A stretch of DNA of 64,000 nt from assembly GCA_037443205.1 (NCBI GenBank), contig JBBIOU010000017.1, positions 1-64,000 of the forward strand, written 5' to 3'. Below are positions 17,183 through 25,800 of this stretch, one piece after another (the stretch's first letter is position 1; every line of letters starts with the position of its first letter). The DNA comes from JBBIOU01 sp037443205. Lineage in GTDB: Bacteria > Bacteroidota > Bacteroidia > Flavobacteriales_D > UBA2798. The notes beneath the pieces are model-generated. The model made no database searches. It saw only the letters and a program-made list of their open reading frames with translations, and was not told where the DNA came from. The position numbers were made by a program, and so were the translations under genes.

Positions 17183-18559
17183 TTAAAATCCTAATACCCT
17201 TGGAAGGTTTTTCCTTTCAATATATTTTTCCCATCCATATATGACTTCAACATCAGGATATGTTCCTGCATTATAAGATCGCATTTGTTGAATAAGTCGA
17301 GCCCCCGTTGTTGAACTACCTTCTTTAGTATTAATATCCCTTGGCGTTGATACTAATAAAGCAGAACCAGAGGCATCTTGAAAAGCTGCCTCTGGTTCTG
17401 ATGGATCATAATGAGGATTCATAATTAGAGCATCTCTATAAAATGCCTCTCGTTCATCAAGCTTATCATATAGTTCACCTCCACCTTGCCTTGCCACAGC
17501 GCGTTGATCCTCAGGTAATATTTTTAATGTTTGTTCACTTCTATATGTTAATGACATTCTACCTGATTGAAATTGATACATATGAGTTAATTCATGAGCT
17601 AATGTTCCTTTATAATTTGACCAATCACTTCCTGGTTTTTGGCCAATTGTTATTTCGACAATTCCTGTTCTCGGATCAAATCTGGTTACTCCCTCGGCAT
17701 TTAAATTTTCATCAAATCTAATATCGTAAAGTTGTGGAGATTTTTTTAGCTCCTTCAATTCTTTACGAATTTGCCTGACCTCATTTAATCGTTCCTGAAG
17801 TTCTTCTTTTGATCTTGGTGACAATCCTGGGTGGTAGTTTTTAATATCTGCTTTTAGATTTTTCCGTATTTGTTTAAGCTCTTCTTTGTATTTTTTTACT
17901 TCAATATTTCCTCGTTTAGTAAATTTATCCCCCCTTACATCAGTTGCCCAAATTGGTGTATTACCCATACTGGCATATGGACTTTCCCAACCGCTCATTC
18001 TCGGATCTAAACTAAGCCATCGTCCAAGTCTGGTGTCATTCTGTCGAAATTCCGTTGTATAGCTATTTCCTTTTCCTTTTATTTCATCATCGCGTTCCAT
18101 ACTATTATAGCCATACTTGAAATTTTCAGAATTATAATTTCTTTGCATTAAATTCACACCGAAAGGAGAATAATCAGTAGACATTAATAATTCTGCAATA
18201 AAAAATTCTATTTCTCCCGGAAGAGAAGAATTTTCTACTGGTATTTTTTTATCTGTTGTGACGGCTAATACGTTTCCTAAATGGTTGGATAATTCATATT
18301 GTTTTTTACCCGACTCGCGGTAAAACGACTGCACGGTTACGCTTGTGCTTATCATATTTTTTTCTGCCACATCCATACCCACGCGCGAACTGCCGTATAT
18401 GTGTTTTTCTTGTTGTGTGTATGTAAGCGTTTGTGCCGTATTATCTACTTTATGCTCATACACACTCATTACATTACCCTGCGCATCGCGCACGTAGTAA
18501 ATAGATTTCTCCCATACGTTTGCACTTGTGTATATATGTTTGGCTATTCGGTGTCCCAT
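17183..18559 (-). CDS. RHS toxin tip with HExxH metalloprotease domain
   Basis: 458 residues from the ATG at 18559. Residues 1-210 are the end of an RHS repeat region (HIYGSSRVGM, KKQYELSNHLGNVLAV, STDYSPFGVNL, NSMERDDEIKG, DTRLGRWLSLDP, SPYASMGNTPIWATD). Residues 215-275 are a charged helical linker. The toxin domain carries AHELTHMYQF, the zinc motif HELTH at 322-326, with E371 in LDEREAFYRD as a candidate third ligand. It is thus a probable zinc-dependent protease effector. The RHS core upstream (18600-18892) is cut off by a 34-nt insert and by a frameshift. As it stands the tip is an isolated module, made from the internal ATG or only a reservoir for recombination. Confidence 0.75.
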   Translation of the reverse strand: MGHRIAKHIYTSANVWEKSIYYVRDAQGNVMSVYEHKVDNTAQTLTYTQQEKHIYGSSRVGMDVAEKNMISTSVTVQSFYRESGKKQYELSNHLGNVLAVTTDKKIPVENSSLPGEIEFFIAELLMSTDYSPFGVNLMQRNYNSENFKYGYNSMERDDEIKGKGNSYTTEFRQNDTRLGRWLSLDPRMSGWESPYASMGNTPIWATDVRGDKFTKRGNIEVKKYKEELKQIRKNLKADIKNYHPGLSPRSKEELQERLNEVRQIRKELKELKKSPQLYDIRFDENLNAEGVTRFDPRTGIVEITIGQKPGSDWSNYKGTLAHELTHMYQFQSGRMSLTYRSEQTLKILPEDQRAVARQGGGELYDKLDEREAFYRDALIMNPHYDPSEPEAAFQDASGSALLVSTPRDINTKEGSSTTGARLIQQMRSYNAGTYPDVEVIYGWEKYIERKNLPRVLGF

Positions 18560-18869
18560 AGCGTCACTTCGACTTCACTGCGTTTCGCTCAGTGCAGGCG
18601 TAGCCAAATATAAGATTTTTTTTCGTACTGGCGGTTGTTCTTAACACTTTTTTACCTTGCTATCTACCCGCCACACTATTTCCTCTATTTCTTCCTGCGC
18701 ATCGCGCTTCAACTCGCCTATTTCCGAATATGAGTAATTGTTATTTTGGTTTATCAGTGTTAAATCGTCTTCAAACAATCCCATATCATCAATATCGTTT
18801 GCGTCATAATCGGTATCATCGTTTACATGATTCAATCTGTTTTGTATGGTTTTACCATTGGCATCTTTG
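18349..18869 (-). repeat. Direct repeat of RHS DNA, copy 2 (partner 1-522)
   Basis: Matches 1-522 in the same orientation, about 18.3 kb away, with a one-base deletion in a poly-T run (6 T versus 7 T). It covers the beginning of the tip, the 34-nt insert and the RHS core fragment. Two copies this long can recombine, with loss or duplication of the protease-to-barrel segment between them. Confidence 0.9.
18566..18599. repeat. 34-nt palindromic insertion in RHS gene, copy 2
   Basis: Same sequence and same position relative to the RHS codons as 218-251 (between IFGY and AMGHRIAKH). It contains the CACTGCG / CG-CT-CAGTG stem. It puts the tip out of frame with the core fragment. Confidence 0.75.
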
Positions 18870-18892
18870 GCATAGCGGTATTGTAAATGCAA
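18600..18892 (-). pseudogene. RHS core fragment, copy 2 (frameshifted)
   Basis: Translates from a TTG at 18892, directly after a TAG: HLQYRYAKDANGKTIQNRL, HVNDDTDYDANDIDDMG, then WRVDSKVKKC and a stop. In copy 1 the same place reads KVKKVLRTT. Here one A is lost from a run of seven on the coding strand, which shifts the frame. Together with the 34-nt insert this gives two independent lesions between core and tip. It lies 67 bases after the stop of the gene at 18960-19430. Confidence 0.8.
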
Positions 18893-18959
18893 CTAAAATA
18901 CATCGAAATTATTTTCATCTTAATTTAATTATAATCATTCCTTAGCAAACTAAAATCGT

Positions 18960-19430
18960 TTATTTATCGCATCTGTCTTTGTTTTCGATTTCTTCCAACC
19001 TAAATAGCAAAAGTTCTTTCCAAGACATATTTTGAAATGGGAAATATATATTTTTACTTTTCTTCGGTTTCACACTTAAGTTTTTGATTTTTTTTTTTAA
19101 TAAATGTTCAATTATTTCGCTATCGTTAATTGCACTAACAATGAGGTATCGCATTGATATAGCGAATGTCCATGAATTAGATAGATAAATTAAATCATAG
19201 TCTAAATTCGGATTTTCAAGAAATAATGGATACTTATCCTTTAAAAAATCTGAATTAATTGAATCAAGACAATTGTTGACAAACACAACTCTTTCTCTTT
19301 TCTTTCTTATTAATAAAGAATCTTCAGCTGATTTAAACCCTTCAGGTAAAGAATCAAGAACCTTTTCATTTTGTGAATATCCTTCAAATGAAAAGAACAC
19401 TAAAATAATTACTACAAATAGCTTATTCAT
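18960..19430 (-). CDS. Exported small protein, probable immunity partner of the 19423-20748 toxin
   Basis: 156 residues, signal peptide MNKLFVVIILVFFSFEGYSQ with SYSQ-N as the probable cleavage site, so periplasmic. The mature part is mostly helical and rich in Lys, Ser and Asn (SFLKDKYPLF-like and HLLKKKIKNLSVKPKKSK segments), with no known domain. Its start overlaps the end of the RHS tip gene by 8 bases, a tight coupling typical of toxin-immunity pairs. Family unknown. Confidence 0.62.
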   Translation of the reverse strand: MNKLFVVIILVFFSFEGYSQNEKVLDSLPEGFKSAEDSLLIRKKRERVVFVNNCLDSINSDFLKDKYPLFLENPNLDYDLIYLSNSWTFAISMRYLIVSAINDSEIIEHLLKKKIKNLSVKPKKSKNIYFPFQNMSWKELLLFRLEEIENKDRCDK

Positions 19431-20748
19431 TTTTCTTAGCTTTTTTTGGATTTTTTATTAATCTTTTTGCCTGATTTTTAGAATATGGAACTTTAACCAT
19501 TTTATTTTCCCATTCCTTTTCGTTATGCTCGGTTCTTTTTTGAGCATCTTCTTCAACTTTATCCGCACCACCATATTTATTAAGTACTTCCTTATCGACC
19601 ATTGTACGTAAATCCCCTAAAATATGACCCAAATCCTCTTTTACTACAGAATTCATTTCCTTTATCTCCTCAGGTGTCATTTTATCTAATGCAGCTTGTA
19701 CTTCTTCTTCAGTTGCATTTTCTGGCACCAAACCAAAACTGAATAAATAGTCTTTCCTAATAGAGGAATGGGCTTCTTTAATTATTTGTTCAGTTGTTCC
19801 CTTCAACTTAATTTCTGGAGAGGCTGGGCCGAGTCTAAATGAGTATTCAAATACCGCGGAGTTAAGTACTTCCTTGATTTGATCTGAATGCATTTTTTCA
19901 TGTGTAACAACATTACCTCTGAACTCATCAACAACTCCTGGGCCATAAATGGCCACAAATGCTTGATTATATATATGATTCGGAGAAAATATTGCATTAA
20001 CTCTTATAGCGATTTTAGCATCAATTGATACAAGTTCACCTTTATCACCTAATGTTACACCTATTCCTGAAAATGTAGTAACTCCCCAATAATGCTGATA
20101 TTTTCCACCAGCTGAATATGGTACAACTGGTAAATATTTTTGTTCCCAATCATAACCTATCAGAACAGTTGGTTCTATATCCTTTCCATTGTAATCTATA
20201 TTAATAATTTGACTATTTGCACAATATGAATAAGGAGAAAGCACAACGTAGGAGCTGAAATGCGGATCAATCGATAGCCATCTACCCAATCTATTGTCAA
20301 AAAATCTCGCTCCAAAATCATAAGAGTTTCCTTCACCTTTAATCTCATCATCTTTCTCCTTGCCCTGAACCCCATACCTATACTTTTCACTCGTAAATTC
20401 CCTTTCTTTTAATGTTACCCCGAACGGTGAGTAGTCTGTTGCAGATAGAATTTCTACAATGAAATATTCAACTTCACAAGTGATATTTATATTTTCTACA
20501 GGAATTTTCTTATCCGTAATCACTGTAAGCACATTTCCTAAATGATTAGATAATTCATATTGCTTTTTGCCTAATACATGCGAGTAATAATTAGTCTGCG
20601 GTATGGGAGCAATTAACTCTTTGTTCGCATTGCGCATACCTAATCGCGATGAGCCGTAAATGTGTTGCTCGGCTAATTTGTAACTCACCGTTTGCGATTG
20701 ATTATCGTTGCTATGCTCATACATTTTAACAACAATTGACGCGTCCAT
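19423..20748 (-). CDS. RHS toxin tip with HEKMH (HExxH) motif
   Basis: 441 residues. Residues 1-190 are the end of an RHS repeat region (YEHSNDNQSQT, HIYGSSRLGM, KKQYELSNHLGNVLTV, ATDYSPFGVTL, QGKEKDDEIKG, DNRLGRWLSIDP, SPYSYCANSQIINIDYNG). The toxin part has strands with Gly (WGVTTFSGIGVTLG), then NVVTHEKMHSDQ, where HEKMH at 283-287 fits a zinc protease motif. A charged helical end follows, very Lys-rich (KNPKKAKKNE). It starts 22 bases after the stop of the previous immunity gene, with an in-frame stop just before. The upstream RHS barrel is therefore absent and the junction looks recombinational. Protease activity is inferred from the motif only. Confidence 0.72.
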   Translation of the reverse strand: MDASIVVKMYEHSNDNQSQTVSYKLAEQHIYGSSRLGMRNANKELIAPIPQTNYYSHVLGKKQYELSNHLGNVLTVITDKKIPVENINITCEVEYFIVEILSATDYSPFGVTLKEREFTSEKYRYGVQGKEKDDEIKGEGNSYDFGARFFDNRLGRWLSIDPHFSSYVVLSPYSYCANSQIINIDYNGKDIEPTVLIGYDWEQKYLPVVPYSAGGKYQHYWGVTTFSGIGVTLGDKGELVSIDAKIAIRVNAIFSPNHIYNQAFVAIYGPGVVDEFRGNVVTHEKMHSDQIKEVLNSAVFEYSFRLGPASPEIKLKGTTEQIIKEAHSSIRKDYLFSFGLVPENATEEEVQAALDKMTPEEIKEMNSVVKEDLGHILGDLRTMVDKEVLNKYGGADKVEEDAQKRTEHNEKEWENKMVKVPYSKNQAKRLIKNPKKAKKNE

Positions 20749-20770
20749 CTTTCTAAAAAATTGTTAATAC

Positions 20771-21313
20771 CTACTTCAAATCAGTAATGGTTTTTAATAT
20801 GGCTTGCGGATTTTCAATAAATTCGAAGGCGAAATATCGATGGTATTTTAGGGATAAGTTATCATTCAGCACAAGTGGGGCTCCAATTATTTTATTTGCA
20901 AGCACCAGCGTACCATTGCTTTCTTTCGTATCAATAATTTTGGTGAATTTTACGTTAGATAAATCAATTGTTATAAAGTTTTTTGATTTTGTATTAAAAA
21001 TAATCGCTTTCTTATTCGTGAGTCCATAAATGGTACTTTTTCTACGTTCTATATCATTTATAAACCTGAAGATTAGTAAATGAAACGAAGCTATTATAAA
21101 TGGTAAAAAAACTATTATCATGAAAGAAGGAATGTTGTCCCAAGATGAAAAAAGAATTAGTCCCCAACAAGTAACGGCTGTAAAAATCAAACTTAACGGA
21201 ATAAAATAATAATCACTACTCCGAAAAATAAGACCTTGACGCGGTCGACCAGTCCATAAAAATTCTTCTCCCTGTTCAAGAAATGACTCAATATTTTCGT
21301 GTTTTTTCTTCAT
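20771..21313 (-). CDS. Two-TM membrane protein with bacterial PH-like domain, probable immunity partner of the 21310-22335 toxin
   Basis: 180 residues, no signal peptide. Starts MKKKHENIESFLEQGEEFLW with TGRPRQG, then two transmembrane helices (about 43-62 and 67-86). The C-terminal domain has STIYGLTNKKAIIFNTK and FITIDLSNVKF, the pattern of bacterial PH domains found in YdbS/YdbT-like membrane proteins. The ATG overlaps the TGA of the RHS tip (ATGA, 4 bases). This coupling points to an immunity role, here at the inner membrane, unlike the secreted partners of the other tips. Confidence 0.65.
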   Translation of the reverse strand: MKKKHENIESFLEQGEEFLWTGRPRQGLIFRSSDYYFIPLSLIFTAVTCWGLILFSSWDNIPSFMIIVFLPFIIASFHLLIFRFINDIERRKSTIYGLTNKKAIIFNTKSKNFITIDLSNVKFTKIIDTKESNGTLVLANKIIGAPLVLNDNLSLKYHRYFAFEFIENPQAILKTITDLK

Positions 21314-22335
21314 TTTTGAAATGATTTATTTGGGTTCTGGTACCGGTTTACTACTCTTTCCGGTTGAAGTAGTGTTGAGTTAAGCTGCGCTCCTTCTAAT
21401 GCTTTTATTTGCTGGTTAACCGATTTCAGATCCTTTTTTGCTTGTTTTAAATCTTCTTTTGCCTTTTGCACGATTGATTTCAACATCTTGCCTTCAATAC
21501 TGTTAGACTCAATATTTTTCAATTTTTCCGTACCTTCTTTTATCGCTTTATTTAAGTCTTTAATGTCGCCTTGAAGAGTGGATTTCGTGCTTTTCAAATT
21601 GTCAATGAGAACTTTTTTAAATAGTCCAAAGACTTCCTCTTTAGATGCAAGACCGAATTTTTTTCTTAAACTTTCCCATGTGACTTTTTTAGTAGCGAAG
21701 GTTCGGTTATATTCTAAATATACCCCACCGCCAAATCCTGCGCCAACTTCACCTGTAAGTCCAGCATCTCCTTTCTTCAAATCGTCACTAAAGTTAATTG
21801 AAATACTGACTCCTGTTTCAACTCCAGCCCCAACAAAAAAGCCACCACTTATAGTATTACCTGAAACATCCTCTGCTTTTCCAGAAATATGTACGGTCAT
21901 TGATCCGTTCACTGAACCACCTAAACCTGCTGCAAAACCAATACCTGGTGCAACAAAAAACACAAATCCCTCGTTATCAAACGCCACTCCAGAAGTAGCG
22001 GAAAATGAGACGAAACCGGCTATCAATCGGAAAGTTACTTGCGAAGAAACATACTCTAATCCTTCATAATCGCGACCGTCAATGACTCTGTTTTCACAGT
22101 AGGCATAAGGAGAATTATAAGGAAATTTTGATGACAATGGGTCTAAACCGAGGAAACGACCTAACCTTGGATCATGCATGCGATATGTGAAATTCACTGA
22201 GTTGCCTTTACCCTTTACCTCATCATCCCTCTCCTGCCCCTGAAACCCATACCTATACTTCTCACTCGTAAAATTTCGGTTTTGTAGGAGGACGCCAAAC
22301 GGAGAATTATTGGTTATATATGTTTTGCTCGTCAT
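21310..22335 (-). CDS. Orphan RHS toxin tip, Gly-rich and coiled-coil C-terminus
   Basis: 341 residues. MTSKTYITN leads into SPFGVLLQNRNFTSEKYRYGF, GQERDDEVKGKGNSVNF, MHDPRLGRFLGLDPL and SPYAYCENRVIDGRDYEG. From about 95 to 200 it is Gly- and Ala-rich with alternating hydrophobic residues (FAAGLGGSVNGSMTVHISG, GFFVGAGVETGVSISINF, GAGFGGGVYLEYN), which suggests membrane-interacting strands. From 215 to 320 it is a charged coiled coil with LKSTKSTLQGDIKDL-type heptads. No enzyme motif was found; a pore-forming mode is possible but unproven. Its beginning and upstream DNA match those of the 1410-2465 tip. Confidence 0.7.
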   Translation of the reverse strand: MTSKTYITNNSPFGVLLQNRNFTSEKYRYGFQGQERDDEVKGKGNSVNFTYRMHDPRLGRFLGLDPLSSKFPYNSPYAYCENRVIDGRDYEGLEYVSSQVTFRLIAGFVSFSATSGVAFDNEGFVFFVAPGIGFAAGLGGSVNGSMTVHISGKAEDVSGNTISGGFFVGAGVETGVSISINFSDDLKKGDAGLTGEVGAGFGGGVYLEYNRTFATKKVTWESLRKKFGLASKEEVFGLFKKVLIDNLKSTKSTLQGDIKDLNKAIKEGTEKLKNIESNSIEGKMLKSIVQKAKEDLKQAKKDLKSVNQQIKALEGAQLNSTLLQPERVVNRYQNPNKSFQK

Positions 22336-22373
22336 TAAACTGCTTAGCCAAATTTAAGGAAAAATTTTTAAAC
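22336..22373 (-). repeat. Motif upstream of RHS tip, copy at the 21310-22335 tip
   Basis: Carries TTAGCCAAATTTAAGGAAAA followed by a T run and AACCAC, as at 2466-2514. The shared DNA extends into both tip genes and so defines a common left boundary for these two cassettes. The rest of the gap up to 22481 has no recognisable content. Confidence 0.65.
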
Positions 22374-22481
22374 CACTAAGTACGCAGTGTGGCACAGGAT
22401 TTTATAAATACATGCTAATATTAAACCTGATTAATGACAAATTCTGATAGCAAGTAAATCGAATAATATGCAGAGGCTTAA

Positions 22482-22796
22482 TTATGCCTGGGTTGTTTGA
22501 CCGCCAAAGTTAACCGGTATACCCGGAGCATCAAAATCTTGAATAACACCATGGGTTTGCTCAAATTTGGCTACGTTATCTCCTAAGGCATGCAGCAATC
22601 TTTTTGCATGTTGCGGAGTAAGTAAAATACGCGATTTAACCTTAGCCTTAGGTACGCCCGGCATTACTTTTATAAAATCTATAATAAATTCGGCATTAGA
22701 ATGTGTAATAATAGCCAGGTTGCTGTAAATACCTTCTGCTACTTCTTCGCTTAATTCTATATTTAACTGTCCTTGTTGTTGATTTTTATCTTCCAT
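22482..22796 (-). CDS. DUF3467 protein
   Basis: 104 residues. Contains the DUF3467 pattern: LNIELSEEVAEGIYSNLAII, THSNAEFIIDFI, VMPGVPKAKVKSRILLTPQH and AKRLLHALGDNV. Cytoplasmic, function unknown. I recall it as often found beside rpoC in Bacteroidota, as here. It starts 14 bases beyond the T tract of the rpoC terminator, so it is expressed either by read-through or from a promoter I cannot see. Confidence 0.88.
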   Translation of the reverse strand: MEDKNQQQGQLNIELSEEVAEGIYSNLAIITHSNAEFIIDFIKVMPGVPKAKVKSRILLTPQHAKRLLHALGDNVAKFEQTHGVIQDFDAPGIPVNFGGQTTQA

Positions 22797-22810
22797 AAGT
22801 CATATTTTGT

Positions 22811-22840
22811 AAAAAACCCCCTGTAATAAGGGGGTTTTTA
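22811..22840 (-). terminator. Intrinsic terminator after rpoC
   Basis: Perfect inverted repeat AAAAACCCCC / GGGGGTTTTT around a short loop. On the minus strand it is a GC-rich stem followed by six T. It lies 9 bases after the rpoC stop and directly before the DUF3467 gene. Confidence 0.85.
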
Positions 22841-22849
22841 TCGGGTTAA

Positions 22850-25800
22850 TTAATCTTCCAGTTCTACCTCTTTTACTTTATCTTTAAGCACAAATTTCTG
22901 ATATTCTTCGGCTGAATAAACCAGTGCTTTATTAAACTGCCGAACTCCGGTTCCTGAAGGTATTAAATGTCCTACTATTACGTTTTCTTTCAATCCTAAC
23001 AGGAAGTCTTCTTTGCCGCTTACGGCAGCCTCGTTTAGCACTTTGGTTGTTTCCTGGAACGATGCAGCCGAAATCCAACTGTCGGTTTGTAACGATGCTC
23101 TGGTAATACCCTGCAGCACAGGTGCCGAAGTAGCCGGCATGGCGTCTCTGGCAACGATAAGTTTTTTATCCTGACGTTTTAGGGTTGAGTTTTCATCGCG
23201 TAATTTACGTGCACTGATAATTTGCCCTACTTTTACAGTAGCAGAGTCGCCTGCATCTTCTACAACTTTTTTACCAAATATGGCATCATTTTCATCGTTA
23301 AACTCCCATTTGCTAACGTATTGTCCTTCCAAAAAGCGTGTATCTCCGGGATCGGTAATTTCTATCTTACGCATCATTTGGCGAACAATTACTTCAAAAT
23401 GTTTGTCGTTAATTTTAACACCTTGCATGCGATACACTTCTTGCACTTCATTTACCAGGTATTCCTGTACTTTGGTAGGTCCTTCAATGGCTAATATATC
23501 GCTGGGGCTGATAGCGCCTTCCGACAAAGGTTGTCCGGCACGCACGTAATCGTTTTCCTGAACTAAAATGTGTCGTGACAGAGGCACCAGATATCTTCTT
23601 ACTTCACCGGTTTTGCTTTCTATGGCAATTTCGCGATTACCGCGTTTAACTTTACCAAACGATATTACACCGTCAATTTCGGCTACTACGGCCGGGTTAG
23701 AAGGATTGCGGGCTTCAAACAATTCGGTTACACGGGGTAAACCACCTGTAATATCTCCGGTTTTTCCGGAAGCACGCGGAATTTTTACCAATATATCTCC
23801 GGCCGTAACTTTTTGTCCTTCGTTTACCATCAGATGTGCTCCTACCGGTAGGTTATACATACGCAGTTCTTCCTGCGTTTTAGGATTGATAACTTTAATA
23901 CCTGGATTTTTCTTTTTATCGCGGGTTTCTATTATAACTTTTTCTGTAAAGCCTGTTTGTTCATCCACTTCCTCGCGGTAGGTAATATTTTCTTCAACGC
24001 TGTCAAAAACCAATGTACCATCCATTTCAGATAGTATTACAGCGTTATAAGGATCCCATTTACATATCAAGGTTCCTTTTTCAAGCTTTTGACCGTTTTT
24101 AACATATAAATATGAACCGTAAGGTATATTAGCAGTGTTTAATACTATACCTGTATCGGGATTCACCAACCTCATTTCGCCCGAACGTCCGATAACTACT
24201 TCAACTTTGTTTCCTTCATTATCGGTTTTACTAACGGTTTTAATTTCTTCTAATTCAACAATACCGTTGTATTTAGCTTTTATTTCTGCCTCAGCAGCAA
24301 TATTGGTTGCTGTACCGCCCACGTGGAATGTACGTAGGGTTAGCTGTGTGCCCGGTTCACCAATAGATTGGGCAGCAATTACACCAACGGCTTCGCCTAC
24401 CTGCACCATGCGTCCGGTAGCCAGGTTGCGTCCGTAGCATTTGGCACACACGCCTCTTTTCAATTCGCAGGTTAATACCGACCTTACTTCTATTTCTTCC
24501 AGAGGCGATTCTTCAATTTGCGATGCTATAGTTTCATTTATTTCTTCACCGGCTGCAATAATTAATTTTCCGGTTTCGGGATGATAAACATCGTGTACGG
24601 TTGTACGGCCTAAAATGCGGTCGTATAAAGTTTCTACCACTTCATCATTTTTCTTTAACGATGATACCACCAGGCCTCTCAAGGTTCCGCAATCTTCGGC
24701 ATTGATAATTACATCCTGGGCAACATCTACCAGCCTGCGTGTCAGGTAACCGGCATCAGCAGTTTTAAGCGCTGTATCGGCTAATCCTTTGCGTGCACCG
24801 TGGGTAGATATAAAGTATTCCAAAATGGATAATCCTTCTTTAAAGTTTGATAAAATCGGGTTTTCAATAATTTCCTGGGTTGAAGCGCCCGACTTTTGGG
24901 GTTTAGCCATCAATCCACGCATTCCTGAGAGCTGACGTATCTGTTCTTTTGAACCGCGCGCACCCGAGTCAAACATCATGTATATACTGTTAAATCCCTG
25001 ACGGTGATTTTTCAGTTTATTCATCAGAATATCTGTTAATCGCACATTGGTATGCGACCAAATATCAATAATCTGATTGTAGCGCTCGTTATTGGTTATT
25101 AAGCCCATGTTGTAATTCATCATTACATCTTCTATTTTTGTCTGGGCGTCAAGAATCATTTTATCTTTTTCTGCAGGAATAATTACATCGTCCAAATTAA
25201 ATGACAAGCCTCCTTTAAAAGCCATGTAAAAGCCAAGGTCTTTAATGTCATCTAAAAATTTGGCGGTTGTAGCAAAACCTGTCTTTTTAAACACTTTGCT
25301 GATAATTTCGCGCAACGATTTTTTGGTAAGCAGTTCATTAATAAAACCAACCTCATCGGGTACAACTTCATTAAAAAGTACTCTGCCACAGGTTGTTTCT
25401 ATCATTTTTTTAACGATGTTGCCTTGCTCGTCCAAATCGTTGGTACGTACTTTAATATGAGCGTGCAGGTCTAGTTTTCCTTCGTTGTATGCAATAACAA
25501 CTTCTTCGGGTGAGTAAAAAGTCATTCCCTCGCCTTTTACCGTGCGCTCTTCATCTGATTTGCGACCTTTGGTAATGTAATACAGTCCAAGTACCATGTC
25601 TTGAGAAGGTACTGTAATAGGTGCGCCATTAGAGGGATTAAGAATATTGTGCGAGGCAAGCATCAGCAGTTGGGCTTCGAGTATGGCTGCATTACCCAGT
25701 GGTACGTGAACAGCCATTTGGTCGCCATCAAAGTCGGCATTAAATGCTGTACATACCAAAGGATGTAGCTGAATAGCTTTACCTTCAATTAATTTAGGTT

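Noticed and set aside
1..22400. Prophage, integron or IS element driving the RHS region
   Set aside because: No integrase, transposase, capsid or attachment-site pair was seen. Repeats are RHS homology or short palindromes.
22811..22840. Terminator as part of a riboswitch for DUF3467
   Set aside because: No alternative antiterminator pairing or aptamer-like region was found in the short space available.
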